Shown here one piece after another: positions 1 through 10,117 of a stretch of DNA of 64,000 nt. The stretch lies in the NCBI RefSeq assembly GCF_000384415.1, contig NZ_ARVU01000001.1:2108001-2172000 (forward strand). The letters run 5' to 3'. Source of the stretch: Cycloclasticus pugetii PS-1. Lineage in GTDB: Bacteria; Pseudomonadota; Gammaproteobacteria; Methylococcales; Cycloclasticaceae. Positions within the stretch are counted from its first letter, which is position 1; every line of letters begins with the position of its first letter. The position numbers and the translations under genes are program-made. The notes beneath the pieces were generated by a model. That model was given only the letters and a program-made list of their open reading frames with translations, had not been told where the DNA came from and ran no database searches.

Positions 1-1
1 T

Positions 2-511
2 GAAGACGAAGCTAAATTATCAGCGCAACTGATGCGTGTAAACCATGCTGGCGAAGTCGCTGCCCAAGCCTTATATCAGGGTCAGTCATTAACTGCTCGC
101 AACAAGGCCGTGCAAGAAAAACTGACCCAAGCTGCCGAAGAAGAAAATGATCATCTTGTTTGGTGTCGCAAACGTCTTGACCAGCTTGGCGAAAAAACCA
201 GCATTCTAGACCCTGCTTGGTATTTGGGCTCTTTAGCCATTGGCGCCACCGCCGGTTTAGCCGGCGACAAATGGAGTCTCGGCTTTTTAGCCGAAACCGA
301 GAAACAGGTCGTTCAACATATTGAGAGCCATCTCGAAAAACTGCCCGATACCGATCACAAAACACGCGCCATCCTTAATCAGATGCACGAAGATGAAAGC
401 CAACACGCTACCAGCGCCATCGAGCAAGGCGGGGCTGAGTTACCTGCCCCCATTAAACAAGGCATGCGGCTTGTTTCAAAAATCATGACAAAAACATCTT
501 TTTGGGTTTAG
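2..511 (+). CDS. coq7: Coq7-type ubiquinone biosynthesis hydroxylase, 3' part
   Basis: Di-iron monooxygenase that hydroxylates the demethoxyubiquinol ring late in ubiquinone synthesis, at the inner membrane. The frame is open from base 2, so the true start lies before the window and about 169 residues are visible, against roughly 210 in Pseudomonas-type Coq7. The visible part begins just before the RVNHAGEVAAQALYQGQ block. The ligand pattern of the family is present: Glu in AGEV, the ExxH of EENDH, the Glu of HIESH and the ExxH of EDESQH. bioA follows after 6 bp on the same strand. In Pseudomonas, coq7 also lies close to the OsmC-vfr-trpCDG group, as it does here. Identity is secure; only the N-terminus is missing. 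Confidence 0.95.
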   Translation, partial: EDEAKLSAQLMRVNHAGEVAAQALYQGQSLTARNKAVQEKLTQAAEEENDHLVWCRKRLDQLGEKTSILDPAWYLGSLAIGATAGLAGDKWSLGFLAETEKQVVQHIESHLEKLPDTDHKTRAILNQMHEDESQHATSAIEQGGAELPAPIKQGMRLVSKIMTKTSFWV

Positions 512-517
512 TCTTAA

Positions 518-1840
518 ATGAGCAATAACTGGGAAGACCTTGTCAATTTTGACAAGCAACACATTTGGCATCCTTATACCAGCCTAAGCCACCCAACACC
601 TGTTTTCCCCGTAAAATCAGCTTCTGGCATTCGATTAACGCTTGAAGATGGCCGTGAATTGATTGATGGCATGTCATCTTGGTGGGCGGCCATTCATGGC
701 TACAATCACCCCACTTTAAATGCCGCTATTGAAAACCAACTCAAATCTATGTCACATGTGATGTTTGGCGGCTTAACGCACAAACCTGCTGTTGATTTAG
801 CAAAAAAACTCATCGACATCAGCCACGATGATTTACAACATGTATTCTTTGCCGATTCTGGTTCAGTCGCCGTTGAAGTTGCAATCAAAATGGCCCTTCA
901 GTATTGCTCATCACTAGGCCAACCGCAAAAACAACGCTTATTAACCATTAAAAATGGTTATCATGGTGATACTTTTGGTGCGATGGCCGTTTGCGATCCC
1001 GATAATGGCATGCATCATCTATTTAGTGACGTTCTCGCTCAACACCTTTTTGCAAAAAGCCCTGATTGCCGAGACCAAACTACATACGATCAAGCCGCCA
1101 TTGATGATTTTGAGCATTTATTAAAAGACAATATAGGTACTATTGCAGCCGTGATTATAGAACCGCTGGTGCAGGGCGCAGGCGGCATGCGGTTTTATAG
1201 CTCCGCCTATCTTAAAAAAGTACGTGAGCTGTGTGATGAGCACGATGTACTACTGATTCTGGATGAAATAGCCACTGGGTTTGGCCGTACTGGAACCTTA
1301 TTCGCCTACGAGCAAGCGCAAATTGCACCTGATATTTTATGCGTCGGAAAAGCGCTAACCGGCGGTTATGTAAGCCTCGCTGCCACACTCTGCTCCAGCA
1401 AAGTAGCCGATGGTATTGGCGGAGGCCAACACCCAACCTTAATGCACGGCCCAACGTTTATGGCTAACCCTTTAGCCTGTGCAGTAGCTAATGCCAGTTT
1501 AGAGGTTTTATTGGCTTCGCCCTGGCAAACCTCGGTACAGAGGATTGAAAAACAATTACAATCTGAACTAGCGCCTTGTTCACAACTGAGCGCTGTAAAA
1601 GAGGTTCGTGTTAAAGGCGCGATTGGTGTCATTGAGCTGCATCAGCCCGTTGATATCCATTGGATACAACCCCGGTTTGTAGAACTCGGTGTATGGGTTC
1701 GTCCTTTTTCAACCCTCATCTACGTGATGCCCCCCTATATTATGACGACAGCTGATTTGTCAACACTAACATCAGCTATGCATCAAGTGGTCTGCGACAT
1801 CGATACAATTAATGACCAACCAAAGGCGGGTGGCAAATAA
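518..1840 (+). CDS. bioA: Adenosylmethionine-8-amino-7-oxononanoate aminotransferase
   Basis: PLP enzyme of biotin synthesis: it transfers the amino group of S-adenosylmethionine to 7-keto-8-aminopelargonate to give DAPA. It is 440 residues, normal for the family. The N-terminal HIWHPYTS block and SSWWAAIHGYNHP are typical of BioA. LILDEIATGFGRTG carries the PLP-contacting Asp, and the Schiff-base lysine is about K278 in VGKALTGGY. No other bio gene is next to it, so the rest of the pathway must be elsewhere. Its last 32 bp overlap the convergent VOC gene on the other strand. The start ATG lies 6 bp after the coq7 stop, so the two are probably co-transcribed. Confidence 0.96.
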   Translation: MSNNWEDLVNFDKQHIWHPYTSLSHPTPVFPVKSASGIRLTLEDGRELIDGMSSWWAAIHGYNHPTLNAAIENQLKSMSHVMFGGLTHKPAVDLAKKLIDISHDDLQHVFFADSGSVAVEVAIKMALQYCSSLGQPQKQRLLTIKNGYHGDTFGAMAVCDPDNGMHHLFSDVLAQHLFAKSPDCRDQTTYDQAAIDDFEHLLKDNIGTIAAVIIEPLVQGAGGMRFYSSAYLKKVRELCDEHDVLLILDEIATGFGRTGTLFAYEQAQIAPDILCVGKALTGGYVSLAATLCSSKVADGIGGGQHPTLMHGPTFMANPLACAVANASLEVLLASPWQTSVQRIEKQLQSELAPCSQLSAVKEVRVKGAIGVIELHQPVDIHWIQPRFVELGVWVRPFSTLIYVMPPYIMTTADLSTLTSAMHQVVCDIDTINDQPKAGGK

Positions 1841-2201
1841 TTTGCACCGTTACGCCGCTAGGATCATAACAATAAAAACTTTTTGCTCCATCACGGTGTT
1901 TGCGTGGTTGAGTTTTCATTTTAACGCCATGATGTTTTAAAAACTCAAACCAATCATCTACATCGTCTTCTCGGTCCAGAAAAAAGCCAATATGGTCTAA
2001 CGCTGGAACCCCTGCCTCTTCTCCTGTAACAACATGCAGGGCCAAGTTATCATTCCCTGAGGTTAAATAAACGTTCTGTTCATCTGGTCGCCATTCAACA
2101 GACATTCCCATTAACTCAACATAAAAATGCTCAGCGGCTACTAAGTCTTGTACATTTAACGCAACATGCCGTAAGCCAGTTGTTGGATTAGGCCGCTTCA
2201 T
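1809..2201 (-). CDS. VOC-superfamily (glyoxalase/dioxygenase fold) protein
   Basis: A 130-residue single-domain protein with the vicinal-oxygen-chelate pattern. The first half has LRHVALNVQDL near residue 10, giving a metal-type His, and FYVELMGM. The second half has LDHIGFFL, a second His, then YCYDPSGVTVQII near the end, where many relatives have Glu in place of Gln. This resembles small VOC proteins annotated as glyoxalase or bleomycin-resistance-like; the substrate cannot be read from sequence. Its ATG overlaps the stop codon of the OsmC gene by one base (TAATG), so the pair is translationally coupled. Its 3' end runs 32 bp into the convergent bioA. Confidence 0.8.
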   Translation of the reverse strand: MKRPNPTTGLRHVALNVQDLVAAEHFYVELMGMSVEWRPDEQNVYLTSGNDNLALHVVTGEEAGVPALDHIGFFLDREDDVDDWFEFLKHHGVKMKTQPRKHRDGAKSFYCYDPSGVTVQIICHPPLVGH

Positions 2202-2620
2202 TAGGCAACATCCACAATTTCATAATCATGGGTTATCTCAACAGCCTTACTCAACATAATAGAGGCCGAGCAGTACTTTTCAGCTGATAAATTAACAGCA
2301 CGTGCAACAGCTTTGTCGGTTAAGCCCTTACCAGACACGATAAAATGAACGTGAATTTTAGTAAACACCGCAGGGACCTCATCAGCACGCTCAGCATGAA
2401 TTTCTGCCACACAATCGGTCACCTGTTGACGGGCTTTATCCAAAATCATTTTTACATCAAACGCTGTACAACCGCCCATACCAGTTAACAACATTTCCAT
2501 TGGCCGAGGCCCTAAATTTCTACCGCCATTTGCTGGCGCACCATCCATTACAACGGTATGCCCACTGCCTGATTCGCCAAGAAACATCGCGCCTTCAACC
2601 CACTTTATTCTTACATCCAT
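2201..2620 (-). CDS. OsmC-family protein, YhfA type
   Basis: A member of the OsmC/Ohr fold, 139 residues. The family core is visible in MEMLLTGMGGCTAFDVKMIL, which holds the first conserved Cys, and in AEKYCSASIML, which holds the second. These are the two redox cysteines seen in peroxidase-type OsmC proteins. I place the start at the ATG at 2620 because AAGGG lies 7 bases before it; a TTG two codons upstream has no such site. In E. coli the OsmC protein YhfA sits beside crp, and in Pseudomonas an OsmC gene sits beside vfr. Here it is divergent from crp, so this is the YhfA type. The physiological substrate is unknown. Confidence 0.85.
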   Translation of the reverse strand: MDVRIKWVEGAMFLGESGSGHTVVMDGAPANGGRNLGPRPMEMLLTGMGGCTAFDVKMILDKARQQVTDCVAEIHAERADEVPAVFTKIHVHFIVSGKGLTDKAVARAVNLSAEKYCSASIMLSKAVEITHDYEIVDVA

Positions 2621-2753
2621 TTTCAAACCCTTGTTTTAATTTTAGGCGCAAAGAATATCATAAAACCAGCCAGCAACATGACGTTTGCTAAACCGACCAT
2701 CAAAAGGCTTACGACGTAGGTTATTTCAAATAATCTCTGTTACACTTTGGGGA

Positions 2754-3428
2754 ATGAGCACAAAAAAAAACCTTCTTAATTTTTCTGGTATGTCGGATGA
2801 AACCTTTGCTAGGTTTATCCGCTTTTGCCACCGACACGAATACCCGAATAAAACAGATATTATTCAGCCCGGCGATGAGATAAACACTTTATATTATTTT
2901 ATTGAAGGGTCCGCCTACGTACGCATCGATGAAGTCGATGGTCACGAATTTATTCTCGCCAATTTAAGTCGCGGAGACTTCCTTGGCGAAGCGAGTTTTT
3001 TTGAACCGACCCTGACACGTGACAAACAAAACGTTTACGTTCAAACCTCTTCTTCCTGTCAGCTTGCGGGCATTAGTTATAACCGCTTAAACTCTTTACT
3101 TAAGAATGAGCTCCAAGCAGATAGCAAAGAAATTATTACCGTACTAGGCCGCCAATTGGCCAAGCGTCTATTGCAAACCAGTCGCAAAGCTGGGCGTTTA
3201 GCATTCTTAGACGTCAGTGGCCGTGTTGCTCGAACATTAATCGACTTAACCGCTGCCCCTGAAGCGATGACTCACCCCGATGGCATGCAAATTAAAATTA
3301 CGCGACAAGACCTAGGTCGAATGGTCGGCTGCTCACGTGAAATGGCTGGTCGGGTTCTAAAAACAATGGGCGAAGATGGATTGATTGAAGTCAGCGGCAA
3401 AACAATCTTGGTAAAAAAGGCTCGCTAA
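2754..3428 (+). CDS. crp: CRP/Vfr-type cAMP-dependent global regulator
   Basis: Cyclic-AMP receptor protein of the Vfr/CRP class. The N-terminal cyclic-nucleotide domain includes [13 protein letters not shown] long dimer helix follows, and [16 protein letters not shown] leads into the winged helix, whose recognition region [19 protein letters not shown] is nearly identical in class to Vfr. I chose the ATG at 2754 (224 residues), which fits the family length; an upstream in-frame start at 2685 would add 23 residues with no counterpart that I recognise. The gene is divergent from the OsmC gene, and its stop overlaps the convergent trpC by 4 bp. It probably controls carbon and surface-attachment genes; no target sites were assigned. 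Confidence 0.92.
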   Translation: MSTKKNLLNFSGMSDETFARFIRFCHRHEYPNKTDIIQPGDEINTLYYFIEGSAYVRIDEVDGHEFILANLSRGDFLGEASFFEPTLTRDKQNVYVQTSSSCQLAGISYNRLNSLLKNELQADSKEIITVLGRQLAKRLLQTSRKAGRLAFLDVSGRVARTLIDLTAAPEAMTHPDGMQIKITRQDLGRMVGCSREMAGRVLKTMGEDGLIEVSGKTILVKKAR

Positions 3429-4222
3429 GCAATTAGCCTTTTTAAGGCCTCGCCAGGATCATCGCAACGCATAAAGGCCTCACCTATCAAAAAGGTATGC
3501 ACCTGATGCTCTTTTAGCATGCTAATGTCTTCAGGTTTGTGCAAGCCGCTTTCACTGACAACAATAATGCCATCAGGAATATGCTCCAATAAGTCCACCG
3601 TGGTTTTTAATGACGTATCAAAGGTTCTTAAATCCCTGTTATTTATGCCAATCAAGGCTAAATCCAATCGTAACGCACGCTCTAACTCATCCGCATCATG
3701 AACTTCTACCAGCACATCTAAACCTAACTCGCCAGCTAATTGATACAAGCCCTGTAATGTCTCATCATCAAGCGCAGCAACAATCAATAAAATACAGTCT
3801 GCGCCGATCGCACGAGCCTCATACACTTGATAAGGGTCTACAATAAAGTCTTTACGAATAACCGGCAGCTTGCACGCTGTTCTTGCTTGTTTTAAATACG
3901 CTTCTGAGCCTTGAAAAAAATCCTTATCGGTCAGTACCGACAAGCAAGCAGCACCACCTGCTTCATAGCTGGCTGCTATCTCAGCTGGGTTAAAATTCTC
4001 GCGCAACAAGCCTTTACTCGGTGATGCTTTTTTTACTTCAGCAATCACCGCGGTTTCACCGTTACTCAGTTTTTTCTTAATCGATTTAACAAAACCACGA
4101 ACCGGCGAAGCCTGTGCAATTTGCTGCTTTAAATCATCAATAGAAAAACGCTCAAGCCTCTCGGCAACCTCTTGGTGCTTACGCGCTACTATTTTTTTTA
4201 GAACGTCGGGGGTATCACTCAT
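3425..4222 (-). CDS. trpC: Indole-3-glycerol phosphate synthase
   Basis: Converts CdRP to indole-3-glycerol phosphate in tryptophan synthesis. It is a monofunctional TrpC of 265 residues with no fused TrpF. The (beta/alpha)8 barrel is marked by [18 protein letters not shown] with the catalytic Lys, GINNRDL, and VVSESGL near the C-terminus. It is the last gene of the trpE-G-D-C run, and its start overlaps the end of trpD by 8 bp. Its 3' end overlaps the convergent crp by 4 bp, so the two transcripts must meet there. Confidence 0.97.
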   Translation of the reverse strand: MSDTPDVLKKIVARKHQEVAERLERFSIDDLKQQIAQASPVRGFVKSIKKKLSNGETAVIAEVKKASPSKGLLRENFNPAEIAASYEAGGAACLSVLTDKDFFQGSEAYLKQARTACKLPVIRKDFIVDPYQVYEARAIGADCILLIVAALDDETLQGLYQLAGELGLDVLVEVHDADELERALRLDLALIGINNRDLRTFDTSLKTTVDLLEHIPDGIIVVSESGLHKPEDISMLKEHQVHTFLIGEAFMRCDDPGEALKRLIA

Positions 4223-5252
4223 CTTTAAAGCCTTGTGTTTTCTCTTTTAGTTCAGCCATTTTTTGCAAAGCTTTACCGTTGTTTATGGTCTCAAGCGCCA
4301 ATGCAACACCAGACTTAATGCTGTCTGACTTACCACAAACATATAATGCGGCACCCGCATTAAGCGCAAGCATGTCCGCCGCCTTTTTACCTTCTGTTGT
4401 TTTTTGTAAGCCCAGGGCATCGTTTATTAAAGCCAGTGACTCACTAGCACTGTTGACCGTTAAGCCAATTAAGCTTTGACTCGCAACCCCCATTTCTTCA
4501 GGCGTTATTTTGTATTCAACAACATGTCCATTTTTTAATTCTGCGACGTGTGTTGGAGTGGCTAAACTAATTTCGTCCAACCCATCTTGCGCATGCACCA
4601 CAAGCACACGCTCACTGCCTAATCGCTGCAAAACATTCGCGATAGGTTGGCATAAAGCTTCGTTAAACACCCCTATCACCTGCGACTTTACGCCAGCTGG
4701 GTTTGTCATTGGCCCCAACATATTAAAAATGGTTCGTTGAGATAATTCTGTACGCGGCCCAATAGTATGCTTCATCGCACTATGGTGCGCGGGGGCAAAC
4801 ATAAAGCCGATACCCACCTGTTGAATACACTGAGCCACCTGCTCTGGCGTTAAACTTAGGTTGATGCCGGCTGCTTCTAGCACATCCGCACTACCTGTTG
4901 AACTGGATACCGAGCGATTACCATGCTTGGCCACTTTCGCGCCGGCTGCTGACACAACAAAAGCACTTGCCGTTGAAACATTGAATAAATCTGAACCGTC
5001 ACCGCCTGTTCCACAGGTATCAACTAGAAAATCACCACTCACTGGCACAGTTGCTGCTAACTCACGCATCACAATAGCGGCACCTTCAATTTCGTCGAGC
5101 GACTCCCCTTTCATTCTCAATGCGACTAGAAAACCGCCAATTTGCGCCTCTGTTGCTGCACCTGACATAATCTGGCGCATAACATCGATCATCTCATCGG
5201 TAGCAAGATCTTGATGGTTAATAGCTGTTTCAAGCCCTTGTTTAATATCCAT
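4215..5252 (-). CDS. trpD: Anthranilate phosphoribosyltransferase
   Basis: Second step of the tryptophan branch: it couples anthranilate to PRPP. It is 345 residues and full length. The PRPP pyrophosphate loop is [17 protein letters not shown], followed by KHGNRSVSS, with [12 protein letters not shown] in the anthranilate region. There is a 3-base gap from the trpG stop at its 5' end and an 8-bp overlap with trpC at its 3' end, so these three genes read as one operon with coupled translation. Confidence 0.97.
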   Translation of the reverse strand: MDIKQGLETAINHQDLATDEMIDVMRQIMSGAATEAQIGGFLVALRMKGESLDEIEGAAIVMRELAATVPVSGDFLVDTCGTGGDGSDLFNVSTASAFVVSAAGAKVAKHGNRSVSSSTGSADVLEAAGINLSLTPEQVAQCIQQVGIGFMFAPAHHSAMKHTIGPRTELSQRTIFNMLGPMTNPAGVKSQVIGVFNEALCQPIANVLQRLGSERVLVVHAQDGLDEISLATPTHVAELKNGHVVEYKITPEEMGVASQSLIGLTVNSASESLALINDALGLQKTTEGKKAADMLALNAGAALYVCGKSDSIKSGVALALETINNGKALQKMAELKEKTQGFKDE

Positions 5253-5255
5253 TGT

Positions 5256-5849
5256 TCAGACCTTGTATAAAAAGTTGTTTAATAAATCATGCCCGTGTTC
5301 AGTCAAAATGGACTCTGGGTGAAACTGTACACCTTCAACCTCTAACTCTCGGTGCTTAAAGCCCATAATTTCATCCATTTTACCTGTCTCCGTTTCCGTC
5401 CATGCTGTTATTTCCAAACAGTCTGGTAAGGAGTCTTTTTCCACCACCAATGAATGGTAACGCGTGGCTTTAAATGGATTACTTAAACCAGTAAAAACGC
5501 CGCTATTATTGTGGTGCATATCCGATGTTTTACCATGCATAATTTTCTTTGCGTGAACAACCTTTCCACCAAAAACTTCACCAATACTCTGGTGCCCTAA
5601 ACAAACGCCTAAAATCGGCACAGAACCAGCCATTTGCTTAATAAGTTCAACAGAAATACCCGCTTGGGTTGGGGTACAAGGCCCAGGTGAAATCACTAAC
5701 CGGTCGGCCTGCATCGCAATTACTTCATCAATAGTCGCTTGGTCGTTGCGCACAACATGCACATCGGCCCCTAGCTCAGCAAAATATTGCACCAAGTTAT
5801 AGGTAAAGGAATCATAGTTATCAATCATCACTAATTTACATGTGGCCAT
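5256..5849 (-). CDS. trpG: Anthranilate synthase component II (glutamine amidotransferase)
   Basis: Class I glutamine amidotransferase that feeds ammonia to TrpE, 197 residues. The catalytic Cys is in [11 protein letters not shown], and the His-Glu pair is in [10 protein letters not shown]. In many bacteria the same protein also serves PabB; whether it does here cannot be told. The start codon shares one base with the trpE stop (TTAATG on the coding strand), a tight junction that suggests stoichiometric synthesis with TrpE. Confidence 0.96.
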   Translation of the reverse strand: MATCKLVMIDNYDSFTYNLVQYFAELGADVHVVRNDQATIDEVIAMQADRLVISPGPCTPTQAGISVELIKQMAGSVPILGVCLGHQSIGEVFGGKVVHAKKIMHGKTSDMHHNNSGVFTGLSNPFKATRYHSLVVEKDSLPDCLEITAWTETETGKMDEIMGFKHRELEVEGVQFHPESILTEHGHDLLNNFLYKV

Positions 5850-7351
5850 TAACCTTCACCTTCTTCTAAACCATGTTTTGCCATCGCCACTGCTTTAAAA
5901 ATAGCCCGTCCTTTATTCATTGTTTCAGCCCACTCGTTCTCTGGCACAGAATCATGCACGATGCCTGCGCCCGCCTGAATATTCAACTGCCCATCCTTTA
6001 TCACTGCTGTTCGAATAGCAATGGCTGTATCTAAATTCCCCGACCACGACAGGTAACCAACAGCACCCGAATAAATGCCGCGCTTAACCGGCTCCAACTC
6101 GTCAATAATTTGCATTGCCCTCACCTTTGGCGCACCACTAACGGTACCCGCAGGAAAGGTCGCTTCCAAGACATCAATAGCATTAAGGCCAGCCTCTAGT
6201 TGCCCTGTCACATTCGATACAATGTGCATAACATGAGAATAACGCTCAATCACCATTTTATCGGTTAATTCTACGGTACCTGTTTTGCAGACACGCCCCG
6301 CATCATTACGGCCCAAGTCAATCAACATTAAATGTTCGGCGCATTCTTTAGGGTCTGCCAGCAACTCTTTCTCCAAGGCCTCATCTTCTTCACGTGTCGC
6401 ACCTCTCGGGCGGGTACCGGCAATGGGTCGAACCGTTACCTGCTCATCTTCCAAGCGCGTTAAAATTTCTGGCGATGAGCCAACAACATATGTATCGTCT
6501 AAGTTTAAATGGTACATGTATGGAGATGGGTTCAAGCACCGTAGTGCACGATACAAGTCTATTGGCGGCTCTTCATAAGGGATGCTCATCCTTTGCGATA
6601 AGACCACCTGCATCACATCGCCTTCAACGATATAGTCTTTTACCGTTTTAACCGCTTCTTGAAAGCCTTCTTGGGTGAACCCCGAAACGAACCCAGACTC
6701 ATCAATCGCTGGTGATTGGCTTTGCCCAAACGTAGAACGTATTTCAGTAGTATTTAATTGAAGGCTAAGCTCTTCAAGACGACTCAAACCATCTTGGTAG
6801 GCAGTCTCCAGCGTTGGATCAACGTGAGTCACAATCATTATTTGATTGTTAACGTTATCAAAAATCAACACTTCTTCAGAAATCATTAATAAGATATCTG
6901 GGGAGCCTATTGGGTCTTCTTTTTTATTTTGTTGGCTGTTTTCTGCGACTTTTGGCTCGATATAATGAATAGTCTCATAACCAAAGTAGCCAACCAAGCC
7001 GCCACTAAATCGTGGCAGGCCATCAATATCCGGTATATTAAATGTCGATGCGTACTGTCTCACCCAATCTAAAGGGGCATCACTACTGAGGCTGTTTGTT
7101 AGTCGACCATTCGATTCCAAGCGAATGTTGTTACCTGTTATTTTAATCACTTCGTTACACGGTAGGCCAATAATCGAGTAACGCCCCCAATTCTCGCCAC
7201 CTTGTACAGATTCAAAAAGATAACTATAAGGCCCATTAGCCAGTTTCATATAGGCGCTTAATGGGGTTTCTAGGTCGGCCAAAATCGTTTTCATCAGGGG
7301 AATTTTGCTATAGCCCTGATCGGCATATTGTTTAAATTTTTCGGGTGTCAT
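5849..7351 (-). CDS. trpE: Anthranilate synthase component I
   Basis: Chorismate-using subunit of anthranilate synthase, 500 residues from the ATG at 7351; a GTG one codon earlier is possible. The tryptophan feedback motif appears as LFES in [11 protein letters not shown], a variant of the usual LLES. The catalytic domain has [35 protein letters not shown] and [16 protein letters not shown]-type blocks. AAGAG lies 8 bases before the start. A very short open frame precedes it (see the separate entry). Feedback inhibition by tryptophan is expected from the family. Confidence 0.97.
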   Translation of the reverse strand: MTPEKFKQYADQGYSKIPLMKTILADLETPLSAYMKLANGPYSYLFESVQGGENWGRYSIIGLPCNEVIKITGNNIRLESNGRLTNSLSSDAPLDWVRQYASTFNIPDIDGLPRFSGGLVGYFGYETIHYIEPKVAENSQQNKKEDPIGSPDILLMISEEVLIFDNVNNQIMIVTHVDPTLETAYQDGLSRLEELSLQLNTTEIRSTFGQSQSPAIDESGFVSGFTQEGFQEAVKTVKDYIVEGDVMQVVLSQRMSIPYEEPPIDLYRALRCLNPSPYMYHLNLDDTYVVGSSPEILTRLEDEQVTVRPIAGTRPRGATREEDEALEKELLADPKECAEHLMLIDLGRNDAGRVCKTGTVELTDKMVIERYSHVMHIVSNVTGQLEAGLNAIDVLEATFPAGTVSGAPKVRAMQIIDELEPVKRGIYSGAVGYLSWSGNLDTAIAIRTAVIKDGQLNIQAGAGIVHDSVPENEWAETMNKGRAIFKAVAMAKHGLEEGEG

Positions 7352-7366
7352 CACACGGTCTCTTAA

Positions 7367-7449
7367 TTACTTCATCAATGGTTTTAATGCTTCTGCTAAA
7401 TCATTCAGCCGAACCGCCATCGTTTTTTCATTAGTTTTACATCACCCAT
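7367..7449 (-). other. Two overlapping mini-ORFs ahead of trpE (possible leader)
   Basis: In the 113-bp space between gph and trpE, AGAAGG sits 8 bases before an ATG at 7449 that opens a 14-codon frame with a single Trp codon, ending at 7405. A second frame, -1 relative to the first, runs from the ATG at 7420 for 17 codons and stops at 7367, 15 bases before the trpE start. It reads MAVRLNDLAEALKPLMK, which looks protein-like. A run of six A residues lies where the frames could join. This could be a leader peptide, a decayed small gene or chance. There are no consecutive Trp codons and I see no attenuator hairpin, so classical attenuation is not supported. Confidence 0.25.
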
Positions 7450-7464
7450 ATTTGGCACCTTCTC

Positions 7465-8157
7465 TTATGCGGCTTTTTCCAGCAACTGCGCTATTTCTGA
7501 AAAGTGTTGTATGACAACATCAGCACCTAATTGATGCACATCATCCTCACCGTGATAACCGTAACTGACACAGATGGAATAAAAACCAGCTGCTTGGGCC
7601 GCCATAATATCATTGACCGAATCACCCACCATAATAGACTGCTCAGGTAATACGTTAAAAAACTTCGCCGTCTCTAATAGTGGCATCGGGTGTGGTTTTC
7701 GATGCTCAAAGCTATCACCGCAGACAACTTTATCAAAAAATTGGCTCAGCCCTATTTCCTTTAATAAAGGCAGCGTAAATTGTTCTGGCTTATTAGTAAT
7801 ACAGGCCATAGCTATTCCTGCCTGTTTGAAAGCAGCTAATGTGTCTTCCACCCCATTATATAGCTCACTGTCGGTATTTAGGTTATCTGCGTAGTGCTTT
7901 AGGAATATTGGATAGGCTTTATCAAACAAGTCTTTCGGTATATCGCCATTAATATCCCCCGACAAGGCACGTTTTACTAATACGCGTGCGCCATTACCAA
8001 TCCAGCCACGCACGCTGTCTTGTTGTTGCGTTGGTAAGTTTAACTCCGCCAATGTAAGTTGCACTGCTTTTGCTAAGTCAGGCACGCTATCCAATAATGT
8101 GCCATCTAAATCAAAGGCCACTAACTTTGTTTTGCAATTGTCACGCAATGTTTTCAA
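7465..8157 (-). CDS. gph: Phosphoglycolate phosphatase
   Basis: HAD-superfamily phosphatase that removes 2-phosphoglycolate, 230 residues. Motif I is [14 protein letters not shown] with the nucleophile Asp, motif II is CITNKPEQF, and motif III/IV is KPHPMPLL followed by [16 protein letters not shown]. No ATG is available at the 5' end. The likely start is a TTG at 8157 that overlaps the rpe stop as TTGA, with AAAGG 7 bases upstream, so translation is coupled to rpe. The order rpe-gph-trpE is common in gammaproteobacteria. Confidence 0.93.
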   Translation of the reverse strand: MKTLRDNCKTKLVAFDLDGTLLDSVPDLAKAVQLTLAELNLPTQQQDSVRGWIGNGARVLVKRALSGDINGDIPKDLFDKAYPIFLKHYADNLNTDSELYNGVEDTLAAFKQAGIAMACITNKPEQFTLPLLKEIGLSQFFDKVVCGDSFEHRKPHPMPLLETAKFFNVLPEQSIMVGDSVNDIMAAQAAGFYSICVSYGYHGEDDVHQLGADVVIQHFSEIAQLLEKAA

Positions 8158-8828
8158 GCAACTGCCTTTGCTATTTTCTCACGCATAGCTGCAATAGTTT
8201 TTGCATAATCATCGGTGTTAAAGATGGCCGAACCAGCGACAAACATATCTGCACCGGCAGCGGCAATTTCACCGATATTATCAATCTTTACACCACCATC
8301 TACTTCAAGCCGAATATCAGCCCCACTCACATCAATACGTTGACGAACTTGACGTAATTTCTCCAACGTAGAAGGAATAAAGCTTTGCCCGCCAAAGCCT
8401 GGGTTTACCGACATCAATAAAATCACATCGAGCTTATCCATCACGTGATCTAGATAACTTAATGGCGTTGCTGGATTAAAAACTAACCCTGCCTTGCAAC
8501 CTAATTCTTTAATCAGGCCTAAACTGCGGTCTATATGTTCAGATGCCTCAGGGTGGAAGGTAATATAGCTAGCCCCTGCTTTTGCAAAATCAGAAATAAT
8601 TCGGTCTACTGGCTTGACCATTAAATGGACATCAATCGGTGCAGTTACGCCATGATTGCGCAGCGCCTCACACACTAATGGCCCAATGGTTAAATTCGGC
8701 ACATAATGGTTGTCCATCACATCGAAATGCACGACATCTGCGCCTGCAAATAGCACATTGTCGACCTCTTCGCCCAAACGAGCAAAATCAGCCGATAAAA
8801 TAGACGGTGCAATTAAGGGTGTTTTCAT
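8154..8828 (-). CDS. rpe: Ribulose-phosphate 3-epimerase
   Basis: Interconverts ribulose 5-phosphate and xylulose 5-phosphate, 224 residues. The TIM-barrel signatures are present: [13 protein letters not shown] at the N-terminus, [17 protein letters not shown], with metal-binding His and catalytic Asp, [18 protein letters not shown] and [10 protein letters not shown] with the second catalytic Asp. It is the first gene of the rpe-gph-(mini-ORF)-trpEGDC strand run. The upstream 90 bp to the next gene is AT-rich and presumably carries a promoter that I could not place. Confidence 0.97.
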   Translation of the reverse strand: MKTPLIAPSILSADFARLGEEVDNVLFAGADVVHFDVMDNHYVPNLTIGPLVCEALRNHGVTAPIDVHLMVKPVDRIISDFAKAGASYITFHPEASEHIDRSLGLIKELGCKAGLVFNPATPLSYLDHVMDKLDVILLMSVNPGFGGQSFIPSTLEKLRQVRQRIDVSGADIRLEVDGGVKIDNIGEIAAAGADMFVAGSAIFNTDDYAKTIAAMREKIAKAVA

Positions 8829-8918
8829 TTCTTAAGCAACTTTTTAATAAAGGAAGAAGGGTACCCGAATTTGCATTTTATTTCATCTCCATTAACCCTA
8901 TAGGCCTTACATCGCGGC

Positions 8919-9146
8919 TTATCTTAACCGCCTAATAGATAAAAACTTTTGTTCTGCAGTAATGTGCATTTCAAACTCACCATAAATTCCATCATGCGTT
9001 AAAAACTGTCGCACATTATCTGCCGAAAACTCTATTCGTCTTCCGTCGCTAGCGATGGTTGAGATTTTGTTCGCATGGCCTTTATAAACAGATAAATATT
9101 TTTCTGCTGAAATAGCCAATTTAAAGATTAACCGTTGATCTTGCAT
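8919..9146 (-). CDS. DUF2835-family small protein
   Basis: A 75-residue protein that matches the DUF2835 pattern as I remember it: an N-terminal ISAEKYLSVYKGHA block, a central DGRRIEFSADNVRQFLTHDGIYGEF block and a short basic end. No membrane segment or signal peptide is visible. The function of the family is unknown to me. It lies alone between rpe and a divergent hydrolase gene. Confidence 0.75.
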   Translation of the reverse strand: MQDQRLIFKLAISAEKYLSVYKGHANKISTIASDGRRIEFSADNVRQFLTHDGIYGEFEMHITAEQKFLSIRRLR

Positions 9147-9297
9147 GCCCGTATTTTACCCATGTAAAAACTGTTTTCATATCTGACAAAAAACCATTGT
9201 ATGAATTAGCAGTGCTAATACCTGCTTTAGTCTAGATTTTTTACGTACACTAATGCACCATGAGCACTTCAATTCATTCACATAATACTTCTCAACC

Positions 9298-10104
9298 ATG
9301 CCTAAAAAACTGTTACCTTTTTTAGCATTCAGTTTTGGTCTACTTGCTAGCGGTTTTGCATTTTGCGCAGACTTAGACAGAGAAAAGCGCATCGCAGAAA
9401 GCGTCAAAGACAGTATTATCATTGGCGACATACTGACTTTAAAAACCGACAGTGTCGAGTTTTTGGGGCTACTTAATAATGAAGAGCCTGAACAGTTGCG
9501 CGGTAGTATTATTATTTTGCATGGCATGGGCTCAAACCCAAATGCACCACAAATCATTCGACCATTGCGTAGTCAACTGGCACAAATGGGCTGGGTCACC
9601 GCATCCATTCAACTCCCAATGGCTTCTGATGATGCCTCTATTAACGATCATTTAGCTTTAATTAAAGAAAACGGCCCTAGAATCGAGTCGACCTTAAACT
9701 ACATGCGTGAAAACTTTGACAACCACCCTTGCGTATTAATAGCACATAGCTTGGGTGGCATTATGGCAACAAATTTTCTAGCCCAACAAGACAAAAAAGC
9801 CTGTGATGCTCTTGTACTAATTGGCTTACCCACCTTGGCCTCTGACTTACCAGAAGCTCAAGCAACTGAACATTTAAGGGACTTATCCATCCCTGTTCTC
9901 GACATCTTTGGCAGCCAAGACCTTGATAATGTAAAAAAAACCGCTCCTATGCGAAAATTAGCGCTGGTTAAGAGCAACCCTCTTAACCGTCAAGTTGAAA
10001 TCTCAGGTGCCGACCATCTCTTTACTGGTTTAAATGACACCTTGGTTTTATCGATACATAATTGGCTTATACACGTTTTTAAACACCCTCTTCAATCACA
10101 ATAA
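9298..10104 (+). CDS. Exported DUF3530-like alpha/beta-hydrolase
   Basis: A 268-residue protein with a Sec-type signal peptide at residues 1-24, ending near FAFCA. The mature part has an alpha/beta-hydrolase plan: SIIILHGMGSNPN as the oxyanion region, the nucleophile elbow IAHSLGG, an Asp in DIFGSQD and a His in GADHLF. This fits the DUF3530 group of envelope hydrolase-like proteins. The substrate is unknown. The CopD-like gene begins 13 bp downstream on the same strand, so they may be co-transcribed. The ATG used gives the signal peptide directly; no clear Shine-Dalgarno sequence is visible. Confidence 0.7.
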   Translation: MPKKLLPFLAFSFGLLASGFAFCADLDREKRIAESVKDSIIIGDILTLKTDSVEFLGLLNNEEPEQLRGSIIILHGMGSNPNAPQIIRPLRSQLAQMGWVTASIQLPMASDDASINDHLALIKENGPRIESTLNYMRENFDNHPCVLIAHSLGGIMATNFLAQQDKKACDALVLIGLPTLASDLPEAQATEHLRDLSIPVLDIFGSQDLDNVKKTAPMRKLALVKSNPLNRQVEISGADHLFTGLNDTLVLSIHNWLIHVFKHPLQSQ

Positions 10105-10117
10105 AAAAGGAATACTC

